Below, piece by piece: positions 18,828 to 26,561 of a stretch of DNA of 64,000 nt; within the stretch, counting starts at the first letter, position 1; every line of letters starts with the position of its first letter. Location of the stretch: contig NZ_CP013692.1 in assembly GCF_001477625.1 (NCBI RefSeq), positions 4,526,001-4,590,000 of the forward strand, written 5' to 3'. The notes under the pieces are model-generated. The model made no database searches. It was not told the DNA's origin and worked only from the letters and a program-made list of their open reading frames with translations. The stretch comes from Paucibacter sp. KCTC 42545. Lineage in GTDB: Bacteria > Pseudomonadota > Gammaproteobacteria > Burkholderiales > Burkholderiaceae_C. The position numbers and the translations under genes were made by a program.

Positions 18828-19022
18828 GTTCACAGACGGGGTCAGGTCTTGTCTCCCCTGAGCTTCATTTCTCCTGTGCTCAAGCCGCAAGTACCGATCC
18901 AGTGAATTAGTTCACAAGTTAGCATGACTTGTTGCAAAGTGGGTATTTGCTCGGTGTCAAAATGTTCATAATTTTAGCAGATTCATAGGTGAGCGGAATC
19001 TAGTTGCTAATCCAGTGTTCAC
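18828..19022. promoter_or_regulatory. Island left end: repeated GTTCAC boxes and inverted repeat upstream of ginA
   Basis: GTTCAC occurs at 18828-18833, 18910-18915 and 19017-19022, and in inverse as GTGAAC at 62777-62782 near the right end. A 6-bp dyad, ACAAGT (18914-18919) and ACTTGT (18927-18932), lies between. These are candidate recombinase or GinD arm sites and may overlap the gin promoter. The 18.83-19.01 kb stretch is AT-rich and has no other gene. Confidence 0.45.
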
Positions 19023-20385
19023 CGCTAGGAGAAGGCTTCGGGTCGTCGTGAACATAGTTAAGGTCGAGACAATTGCCTTGAAGGCCGTGGAAGGCCTTAG
19101 TTCTGAGGATTTTCTCCACTGTCAGTTGCCTATAGGTTTCCCGTTCCTCGTCGACCGGGACAGCCAGGAAATCATTGAGCCCGTGTTTCGCTTCGTGTGG
19201 ACACGGCACGTCAAGGATGGAAATTTCCGCCGCAACACTGCCAACGCCGAGGTCAGCGACCTGAAGGACTGGTACGTCTACCTTGCGATGTTCGAGAAGG
19301 TCTGGAGCGATGTCTGTCGGGCCGACATTGAGGACTATCGGGACCTGATGTCTAAGCTGGTCAGCCCGAAGACCCACGAGCACTATTCACTGAAGACCGT
19401 CAGCCGCCGGGTGAGCACTATTCAGGAGTTCTACCGCCACTTCAACTTGAGTGGGGAGACGGACGTTGATGTCGGCGACCGTGCTATTGAAGTCAAAGCG
19501 CGACCGCACGACCAGGATGCCTTGACCCACATCCGTGGAGGAGGCTCCAGGAAGAGCAGCGAGGTGCTGCCGGTACAGGAGAACGCTCCGGACGATGAAG
19601 TCCGAGCGATGTCCAGCAGGCAGTACCAGCTCATAGCGAATGTGCTGGGCCCGACACCGGGGCTCGATCCGGAGGACCGTAGGCCTGTTCGGGACCGGCT
19701 CTGGGCGGAGCTTTGCATCCACACTGGCCTACGGCCTGGCGAGCCGGAGAGGCTGACGATCTACGATATCCTCGACCTTAGCCCTCAGAATCCAACGAAC
19801 CCGTTGGGCATCACCTACCTGGGCATTCGTGGCAAGGGGGGCAAGTTCCGCAAGGTCGAACTGCCGAACCAAGTTCTCGTTTGGCTACACGGGTACATCG
19901 AGAACGAGCGTGAAGAGGCCATTGCAGAGGGAGTCCGCCGCGGCCATATCAGCGCAAGGTCGAAGCCGTCCTCGTTGTTCCTCAATCACACAAGCGCTGG
20001 TCAGCATGCTGGCAATCCCATGCGGTACCAAACATTTCATGACGTGTTCGCGAACGCCGTGAAGACGGCGGCAAGCTCGGGCGGGCAGTCTGCCGGCTTG
20101 CTCCGTACGGTGATCAAGACTGACCCAGACACCACCGAGAAGTACACGGTTCGGGAGCCCAACTTCTCGCCTCACTGCCTGCGTCATACCTTCGCAGTCT
20201 GGTACTACCTGGGTGAGCGGGCGGCCGGCAACGCTGAGCCCTGGAAGAAGCTACAGGTGCTCCTTGGCCATGCCCACTTGGAAACCACCACCAACACCTA
20301 TCTGCGGGTCGCGGGCGAGTTTGAGGCGATGGTATCTGATCGCGTGACTGAGCACCTTGCGGGCCTTCTTCGCCTAGCCCGATGA
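19015..20385 (+). CDS. ginA: Tyrosine recombinase, first gene of the gin operon (GinA-like)
   Basis: A 456-residue recombinase with a complete-looking catalytic set: TGLRPGEPERL (first Arg, near residue 240), HCLRHTFAVWY (His-x-x-Arg, near 388) and LLGHAHLETTTNTYLR (His, and the Tyr nucleophile near 429). The N-terminal part is a SAM-like core-binding domain. The start is a GTG at 19015; an alternative GTG at 19048 sits about 12 nt after AGGAGAAGG and could be the true one. The stop overlaps the next gene by 4 bp (ATGA). It should cut and rejoin DNA at the GAGGAT attachment site with its partners. Confidence 0.88.
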   Translation: MFTARRRLRVVVNIVKVETIALKAVEGLSSEDFLHCQLPIGFPFLVDRDSQEIIEPVFRFVWTRHVKDGNFRRNTANAEVSDLKDWYVYLAMFEKVWSDVCRADIEDYRDLMSKLVSPKTHEHYSLKTVSRRVSTIQEFYRHFNLSGETDVDVGDRAIEVKARPHDQDALTHIRGGGSRKSSEVLPVQENAPDDEVRAMSSRQYQLIANVLGPTPGLDPEDRRPVRDRLWAELCIHTGLRPGEPERLTIYDILDLSPQNPTNPLGITYLGIRGKGGKFRKVELPNQVLVWLHGYIENEREEAIAEGVRRGHISARSKPSSLFLNHTSAGQHAGNPMRYQTFHDVFANAVKTAASSGGQSAGLLRTVIKTDPDTTEKYTVREPNFSPHCLRHTFAVWYYLGERAAGNAEPWKKLQVLLGHAHLETTTNTYLRVAGEFEAMVSDRVTEHLAGLLRLAR

Positions 20386-22397
20386 CCAACAAGTCCACCT
20401 CACCCAGCAGACCGAATCGATACGCTCAACTCAAGCTAGGTCGACTCGTCGAAGGCCTAGGGCTGGCGAACTCGGTAGTAGCAGCTCCGGATGAGCCGGT
20501 CATGCCAGTCATGTGCGATGTGCCAGCCGCTGCTGAAGCAAGAGCCAAGCGTGCGACACGGTACGACCAACTCAATTTTGTGGGTCATCCCAAGGTCATG
20601 TCGATACTTGACGCGAAGGCCGCCGTTGTAAGCAGTCGGGCGTTGTTCCTGAGGATCGAACGTACAGTTAGTACGCTCATCATCGTCGGCGACGGTTGGC
20701 AGTTTGACGCCTCGCATTGGCTCACGGAGCCTGAGATTGTGGGCGCCATCCTATGGGGCCTCGAGGCCTGGAGTGCGGGTCAGCAGAGCAACACCGTCGA
20801 CACCCGAGTCGGGGAACTTGATCGAGGGTTCTGGCGCTACTTGGCGCAGGTGAACCGTCAAGGCGCATTGAGCCTCCGGCAGCTCGACACCCGGTGGATT
20901 AGTGGTTTCGTGAAGTGGCTGGATCGCAAGGATGAAGCAGGCACCCCCGTGTGGTCGCCAGCGACCAAAGCAGGCCACCTCACCGCTTTCCGAGTCGTGC
21001 TCAAGAAACTCATGTGCGCCGCGCAATGGGCTGGGCGATTGGCGCCAAATCTGCAGATTCCCAGCTCCACTTGGAAGGGCGGTGGCCGCAGACGTAACCC
21101 TCGCGAGGTGTTGGATGACGCAACAGTCGCTCGGCTGCTTGCGGTATGCCGGGACGAGGTGCTATCGACCGCAACACTGTTGAAATCGGCATGGGCCGAG
21201 ATGGATGCGTCAATGGACCAAGCTGACGTCAATGCCCTGCCACGCAGCGCGGCAGCTTGGCGGGCGATCTTCGCCCGACGCTATTCAGACTCGGTTCCCC
21301 ACGATACCTGGTTACGCCTAAACGACGTCCAACTGCGTTCGGCGCCGAAACGTCTGGGCACGTCCTTCGTGGAGCTGAGGCGTCCCGTGATGCCGCGAGC
21401 GAGAGACTTAGTCCCCTTCGTTCTTCTTTTGGCCTTGCCGACCAGCTTCAATCCGGATTCTCTGCGTGGCCTTAGGCAGTCGCAGATCGACTATCCGGAG
21501 GAGTTCGGCGGACGGCGCATCCGGTTTCGCCCGCCGAAGGGGCGTGCAGGTCGGAAGCAGATTCGAACGTTCGCGGTAGGAGATCCCGTAGGGCCAGAAG
21601 CGCTGGTAGCGATGGTTGAAGCGTGGACAGCCCATATTCGGCGCGTCGCGCCTGCACCGCTTAAGGACAGGCTGTTCATCTTCTTCAGTCCCTTGTCTGA
21701 GACCGCCGAGAGCACGCGCGCGCCAATCGGTGACTTCGTGGGCAACAGTGGGGCTTCAATGCCACGCTCCTGGTACACGGCGCTGCGGCAGTTTGTGGAG
21801 GAACACGATCTTCCCAAGTTCACCCTCGCCCAGGTGCGGCCGACGTCGCTCGACCTTGTTCATGAACTCACAGGAGGCGACCTCAAGGCGGTCCAGGCCG
21901 CAGGCAACCACCGAAGTCCGCAGGTGATTCTGGACCACTACACTTCCGATGCTGCGCGGCTGCGGAACAACGAGAAGTTGGCCGCCGCGATGCAGACTCG
22001 GGACCGGCTAGTTGAGACCCAAGGAATGGTGGCCGATCCGAGGACGGAGCCTCAGGAAGCGGACCGTGGCTGTGCCACGCCTGGCTTCACTTGCCTGGAC
22101 CCGTTTTCCTCACCGATGCCGACGGAGGTGGAAGGACGGCTGTGCAAGGCCTATGGCATGTGCCCGACCTGTCCTCTGGCCTGCGTCAACCTGAAGTCGG
22201 CCTACGTTGGGGCACGACTTCTTCAGTTGCGTGCGACCGTCCAGGTCGCTCAGGCCGAACTGGAGCCGCGGCGATGGCACGAGTGCTGGCGGGCAGTCGG
22301 GGAGCGCCTGGACGTCTACTGGCTGCGCCTATTCGACGATGACGTCTTAGCCGACGCGGGGACGCTCACGCTCTCACCGCTGCCTTCCGTGGAGTAA
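20382..22397 (+). CDS. ginB: Large tyrosine-recombinase-like protein (GinB-like)
   Basis: A 671-residue protein. The C-terminal half has a recombinase fold signature, AGNHRSPQVILDHYTS near residues 507-522, with the expected nucleophilic Tyr. The first catalytic Arg seems replaced: the region usually reading TGLR is TSFNPDSLRGL. After the Tyr there is a cysteine-rich tail (CATPGFTCLDPF, then CKAYGMCPTCPLACV, roughly 565-605), possibly binding zinc. The start overlaps the ginA stop as ATGA and the stop is 3 bp before ginC, so the genes are translated together. It may be a structural rather than catalytic member of the complex. Confidence 0.82.
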   Translation: MTNKSTSPSRPNRYAQLKLGRLVEGLGLANSVVAAPDEPVMPVMCDVPAAAEARAKRATRYDQLNFVGHPKVMSILDAKAAVVSSRALFLRIERTVSTLIIVGDGWQFDASHWLTEPEIVGAILWGLEAWSAGQQSNTVDTRVGELDRGFWRYLAQVNRQGALSLRQLDTRWISGFVKWLDRKDEAGTPVWSPATKAGHLTAFRVVLKKLMCAAQWAGRLAPNLQIPSSTWKGGGRRRNPREVLDDATVARLLAVCRDEVLSTATLLKSAWAEMDASMDQADVNALPRSAAAWRAIFARRYSDSVPHDTWLRLNDVQLRSAPKRLGTSFVELRRPVMPRARDLVPFVLLLALPTSFNPDSLRGLRQSQIDYPEEFGGRRIRFRPPKGRAGRKQIRTFAVGDPVGPEALVAMVEAWTAHIRRVAPAPLKDRLFIFFSPLSETAESTRAPIGDFVGNSGASMPRSWYTALRQFVEEHDLPKFTLAQVRPTSLDLVHELTGGDLKAVQAAGNHRSPQVILDHYTSDAARLRNNEKLAAAMQTRDRLVETQGMVADPRTEPQEADRGCATPGFTCLDPFSSPMPTEVEGRLCKAYGMCPTCPLACVNLKSAYVGARLLQLRATVQVAQAELEPRRWHECWRAVGERLDVYWLRLFDDDVLADAGTLTLSPLPSVE

Positions 22398-22400
22398 CCG

Positions 22401-24440
22401 ATGCGAACACAATCCCAACTGCTAGCGAAGGAGCTTCGCCCAGAAATGAAGGTCTCGTCGCGCAGCTACTGGCGAGACCCAAAGTGGTACCTGGATGTCC
22501 AGAAGGTTGGATTCCGTGACAGCGTAGGCAGGTTCAACTGGGGGATTGACATGGGTAGTGGGTCCACTCTTCTGGACCCCGCGTGGGAGGAGCTGCTGGA
22601 GGACTGCCGTGTCTTGGTGTACTCACTCGTCTATGACCCGCGCATGACGGGCGCGCAAGATGCGTTCACCGTTTCGACCAGGTTCGGTACGCAACTCCGC
22701 AAGCTCCTGACGTGGATGGCTGAGTTTGGCTATGACCACTTCGGCCAACTCGATTCGGAAGCGAGCTGGGAGTTCTACGAGCACGTCCTAAATTCCCATC
22801 GCAAGGCGAAGGCAGAGGTCACTCCGCAGTCCCTGCAGAACGACCTCCAAGTCCTAGTCACGATCCATCGGCATTCGCTGGCCCTACAAGACGCGGGCGC
22901 CCGCGTGATACCCGAGGCGCCCTACAACGGTGAAGCTCCTGGGAAGGTCGCAGACAAGGCTGCAACCGCAGCAGATGGGTGGATACCTCCGCTGCCAGAC
23001 GAGGTCGCGCTAAAAATTCTCGGTACAAGTTTCCGCTGGATCGAGCAGCCGATGGATGACGTGCTGGCTTTGATCGCCTTGCAGCAGCGCGTTGTTCCGT
23101 CTAACGGGACAACTGTTAGGGGCCGTCCCGTGGAAACGGCACTTGCGAGCTTCGTATTCTCCGTTTTGCCGGGCGAAACGGAGCCGTGGCACCCTTCGCT
23201 GAACACGTCCCTCGATGTCGCGTCGCCCCAGGCGTCGCGCGAACTTCGCAAACTGGTCCTCCACGCCGGCGCTGCCTGCGCAGTCCTAGTGCAGGGTACG
23301 ACCGGCATGCGTATCAGCGAACTCGCCGCATTGCGGGGCGGCACCGACGCCGAGACTGGTCTTCCCAGTTGCGTGCGGATTCGACCGTCCAAGACGGGAC
23401 TGAACGAGCTGTTCATGGTGCAGTCGCAGGTCACCAAGATTTATGATGGAACCGTCATGGAATGGGTGATTGGCATGCGCCCCGCCGGCAGCGCCTACAT
23501 CCCCCCAGCAGTACGCGCAATTCAACGGTTGGACGCGCTGTTCAGCCCATGGCGCGATGCAGTGACTGCACCCCAATTGATCCTCACCCCAGCCGGGGTG
23601 ACCACGTTGGGCCGCACGACTGGGGTCAGCGCTACGCTCGAGCAAATCTCAACGAACATGAAGAGATTTGTCGCAGCGTACTGCGGCCTCGAGACTCTCC
23701 CTGACGTCCTGCAGACCCCCTCGGGCAGTTTGGACCTTCGTGTCTACAAGACTGGTGAGGGGTTCAGGACTCATCAGTGGCGAAAGACTTATGCGTTGTA
23801 CGCGCTTCGCACGGATTCGCGAATGCTGCCGGCCATATCTCAACATTTCAAGCATATGTCCATGGCGATGACAGAGCAGGGCTACATCGGAAATGACCCG
23901 GGGCTGCTGGACAGCATTGACTCGGTGCGGAGGCAGCGGACGGTAGCCTTCTTGTTGCAGCAGGCATCGGGAACGACGGTCATTGCAGGTGGCATGGCCG
24001 ACTTGGTGAGGGAGCACCGCCAGCGTCTCAAGGATGTCGTCGGAGACGCCAAAGGAACTGACGCCTATCTACTGATGGAAGAGTGGGTCGTCCAGGGCGA
24101 TGTTCGTATCTGGTTCGCCGAGCATGGGAAGTGCTTCATGAGCCTGACGCCCGGTAGCGCACGTTGCCACTCGATAGCAAAGACTGACCCCTGGCTGATG
24201 CGGCACCCGAACTATGCGAACCGCACCGCCTCAGTGTGCGGTGGCTGCAAGTGCTTTGCCGTAGATGGGGAGCATGTTGAGTTCTGGAAGGAGCGGTACC
24301 AGCGGAATTCGGCGGTGCTTGCCGCGGCCGGCGCGGACCGTAGTGCCGGGTACAAGGTGGCGCAAGAGCGAGTGCGTCAGTCTGAGTCGATCTTGCGGAC
24401 CCTCGGTGCACAGGTGAACGAAGTGGGAGTGGATGAGTGA
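22401..24440 (+). CDS. ginC: Large tyrosine recombinase (GinC-like)
   Basis: A 679-residue protein. Catalytic motifs: TGMRISELAALRGG (first Arg, near 302), FRTHQWRKTYALYAL (His-x-x-Arg-type, here HQWRK, near 457) and ISQHFKHMSMAMTEQGYIG (His and Tyr, near 480-495). A cysteine-rich segment, SVCGGCKCFAVDGEHVEFW near 613, follows and resembles a zinc site. The ATG is 3 bp after the ginB stop. The stop TGA shares its A with the ATG of the next gene. Three such recombinases in one operon define GInt elements, for which all are reported essential. Confidence 0.85.
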   Translation: MRTQSQLLAKELRPEMKVSSRSYWRDPKWYLDVQKVGFRDSVGRFNWGIDMGSGSTLLDPAWEELLEDCRVLVYSLVYDPRMTGAQDAFTVSTRFGTQLRKLLTWMAEFGYDHFGQLDSEASWEFYEHVLNSHRKAKAEVTPQSLQNDLQVLVTIHRHSLALQDAGARVIPEAPYNGEAPGKVADKAATAADGWIPPLPDEVALKILGTSFRWIEQPMDDVLALIALQQRVVPSNGTTVRGRPVETALASFVFSVLPGETEPWHPSLNTSLDVASPQASRELRKLVLHAGAACAVLVQGTTGMRISELAALRGGTDAETGLPSCVRIRPSKTGLNELFMVQSQVTKIYDGTVMEWVIGMRPAGSAYIPPAVRAIQRLDALFSPWRDAVTAPQLILTPAGVTTLGRTTGVSATLEQISTNMKRFVAAYCGLETLPDVLQTPSGSLDLRVYKTGEGFRTHQWRKTYALYALRTDSRMLPAISQHFKHMSMAMTEQGYIGNDPGLLDSIDSVRRQRTVAFLLQQASGTTVIAGGMADLVREHRQRLKDVVGDAKGTDAYLLMEEWVVQGDVRIWFAEHGKCFMSLTPGSARCHSIAKTDPWLMRHPNYANRTASVCGGCKCFAVDGEHVEFWKERYQRNSAVLAAAGADRSAGYKVAQERVRQSESILRTLGAQVNEVGVDE

Positions 24441-24907
24441 TGACTGAACGCAAGCTGCAGCCGCCGGCGCCGGTGGACGACCTAGAGAAGGACTTCCTCG
24501 ATGCGCTGGCCCGGCTACAGGCTGGACGTCCCAAGAACAAGGACTTGGCCGCGAGCGCCAAGAAGGGGACGCTGCGCATCACCCTGGTATCTGTGGCCAA
24601 GGAGGCGGGTCACTCGAGGACCTTGATTGGCCATGACAAGTGCAGGTACCCCAACACTCGCGACTTCATCGTCGCGCTGCGTGAGGACCCGGAGAATCCG
24701 ACGCGACTGCAGGACGTGGTTGCAAAGAAGCGCGTGGAGTCGGTGAGGTTGAGCCGCGAGTTGAGGCTCGCCCAGAGCCTGAATGCCACTTTGCTGTCTC
24801 GTGTTCTTCGGCTGGAGAAGGATGTGGTGCGCCTGCAGCGGGAGAACCAGCGGAGGCGCGAGAACAAACCGGTGGCCAAGTTGGTGCCGATCAGGGGCGG
24901 GGATTAG
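24440..24907 (+). CDS. ginD: Small helical DNA-binding-like protein (GinD-like)
   Basis: A 155-residue protein, last in the gin operon. A basic central region (LRITLVSVAKEAGHSRTLIG) looks like a helix-turn-helix, and the C-terminal 60 residues form a coiled coil rich in Leu and Arg (SLNATLLSRVLRLEKDVVRL). Size, position and shape match GinD of GInts and TnpC-like accessory proteins of Tn554-type recombinase operons. ATG 24440 overlaps the ginC stop (TGATG); a GTG one codon earlier is also possible. Likely role: directing the recombinase complex to the ends. Confidence 0.8.
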   Translation: MTERKLQPPAPVDDLEKDFLDALARLQAGRPKNKDLAASAKKGTLRITLVSVAKEAGHSRTLIGHDKCRYPNTRDFIVALREDPENPTRLQDVVAKKRVESVRLSRELRLAQSLNATLLSRVLRLEKDVVRLQRENQRRRENKPVAKLVPIRGGD

Positions 24908-24979
24908 CCGCTGACACTCGAGGTCCTGTCCAGTGGCTGCGGTGAGAGGCGCAGGTGGCCTTCTACCGCGGCCGCTTCT

Positions 24980-25275
24980 GAGCCTGTCAGAAATTTTGTG
25001 TGTAAGGCGTAGCATGTCGACAAGGGGCATGCATGCCACGCAAGACAGAGACCACCGTAGCGACGGACAGGGCGACGCAGCCGTAATTCACAGCCGAGCT
25101 GGAGGGCAGCTTCCAGCACTTCAAGAAATCAGTGCTTGAGCGGGCGCTGGGCGCCGAGATGAGGCAGCACCTGGGCTACGCGCCTGGCCAGGCCAAGCCC
25201 GAAGGTGGCCCCGCCAATCGCCGCAAAGGCAAGAGCAAAGGCAAGAGCAAGGGCATTGTCCGGAACTGCGAGGAC
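24980..25275 (+). pseudogene. IS256-family (MULE) transposase relic
   Basis: The segment begins with an IS256-like tip (GAGCCTGTCAGAAATTTTGT) and then encodes the start of an IS256 transposase: MPRKTETTVATDRATQ from 25032, a stop codon, then FTAELEGSFQHFKKSVLERA and LGAEMRQHLGYAPGQAKPEG. The family match is to the N-terminal region that carries LERALxAEMxxHLGY. After about residue 75 the match is lost and the frame ends; no catalytic domain or right end is present. From 25276 to 25490 I see no gene or clear repeat. Confidence 0.7.
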
Positions 25276-25494
25276 AAGATCCCAGAGGCACCACTAGCTA
25301 CGGTACTAACCTCCCGTGTAGACATCGGTTGTACCGCCTTGCCTCCACTCATTTTCTATGCGGGTTTGCAGGCCAGTGCCTGAGCTTCCCAAACAAGGCG
25401 CTTTGGTTCCCTTGAATGGCTTGTTTGTGTAGGCAATTCTGAATCGCCTCATCTTTCAGGGAAAATCGTCGCTTGCAACTGGTTGGAGTCGGAC

Positions 25495-26088
25495 ATGATC
25501 GCGAACGAACTCGTGCGACGAATTCGCGCATTGAGCGGGCGGAAAGTCGTGAAAAATCTGCCAGAGATTACAGTCGCGACAACGTCAAATTTCTACAAGG
25601 CGTTTACGTCGCCGTGTCCCGAAATCAAAGCGACGATGCGAAACAGGCATGGTGAGTTAGTGGGGGCGGCGACGTATGCAGTCTCACCTCTTGCGGATCG
25701 TACATATTTGTTTGACATCTTGATTTCCCCTGCTCACAGGCGTCAGGGCTACGGCATTGCAATGCTTAAGTACTTGGCGATCACACACGGTCATCCCATC
25801 ACAACAGTCAAAGAATTGGGAAGTGCGCGCGATTTTTGGGCTGCGGCCCGAAGCCCGGCAGTTGAAGGTATCACATTGACTGAAACCCTGAGCGAGAGCG
25901 AATTACCTGCCGAAAAACAGCGCTGGGCCGTTGCCAAGAAAGCTGAGATTGAGCTACTTGAAAAGGCGATCACCGAGCGGCTCGTGGTGGGGCGGGAGCC
26001 CTGGCTAACTGCCACCAGCCGTGGGCTTTCACAGAAAGAACGAACTCCCGAGGTGAGAAACAGTGATTTGCAGGGGTGTGCCCCGTAA
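25495..26088 (+). CDS. GNAT-family N-acetyltransferase
   Basis: A 197-residue protein. The acetyl-CoA loop is HRRQGYGIAMLKYLA, a good R-x-x-G-x-G/A signature, preceded by the beta-4 strand region RTYLFDILISPA. The ATG at 25495 has GGAG 7 nt upstream. The C-terminal 50 residues are helical and do not look like GNAT core. Codon use is less GC-rich than in the flanks. The substrate is unknown; it lies alone on the plus strand beside a decayed CdiA copy, so it might be an orphan toxin, an immunity factor or a resistance gene. Confidence 0.75.
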   Translation: MIANELVRRIRALSGRKVVKNLPEITVATTSNFYKAFTSPCPEIKATMRNRHGELVGAATYAVSPLADRTYLFDILISPAHRRQGYGIAMLKYLAITHGHPITTVKELGSARDFWAAARSPAVEGITLTETLSESELPAEKQRWAVAKKAEIELLEKAITERLVVGREPWLTATSRGLSQKERTPEVRNSDLQGCAP

Positions 26089-26137
26089 GCTGCTCGACAA
26101 TTGCTGCAGTGCCAATGTCGGAAATAGCCCACGTGTT

Positions 26138-26552
26138 GTGGTCACGCTCTTGGCTGAGCTTGCGGGTGCCCACGGTGAATCTAATGCCGCCCGAGCTCAG
26201 CAGGCCGCTGGTGGTGGTGCTTTGGTCTTGTGAGGTGGTCAGCTTGTTGACGGCGGAGACGATGCTCACATCCCGCCCTGCAGTGAGCTTGGTGCCGGCA
26301 TCGCTGATGACGGTGGAGCCGCTGAGGCTCAGGTCACGCCCTGCGTTCAGTCGAACGGTGTTGCCGCTGATCGTGCTGGCGTTTTGCAGGGTTTCTTCAG
26401 ACCTGCTGGCGGAAGTTTATGTGCTGTGGCTCAGCAAACCGCTGGATTTTTGGCGGCTCGCTGTGCTGGTCTTGTTTTGCGTGGCCAGGGCGTTGACCAA
26501 CAGATCATTGGCAGCGCTGAGTTGCACTGCGCCTAAGCTGCTGTTCAGGCTG
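26138..26552 (-). pseudogene. CdiA fragment, decayed copy 3
   Basis: About 415 bp closely matching the intact effector gene at about 36115-36525 on the same strand. It encodes, in broken frames, ASLNSSLGAVQLSAANDLLV, then LNAGRDLSLSGS, and TSQDQSTTTSGLLSSGGI. It ends at QERDH, where unrelated sequence begins (26089-26137). There is no start codon, and a frameshift lies near 26415. It abuts the stop codon of the flotillin gene within about 10 bp, so one edge of the membrane-stress operon was joined inside this repeat. Confidence 0.85.
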
Positions 26553-26561
26553 GCGCCCCAA

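Noticed and set aside
18838..18854. GGGGTCAGGTCTTGTCT shared between the island left end and the dppC coding region (about 12600)
   Set aside because: A 17-bp match is notable, but in dppC it encodes a conserved-looking N-terminal segment (DRQDLTPL) and there is no mobile-element structure around either copy. It could be chance or a dispersed insertion-sequence tip; not enough to call.
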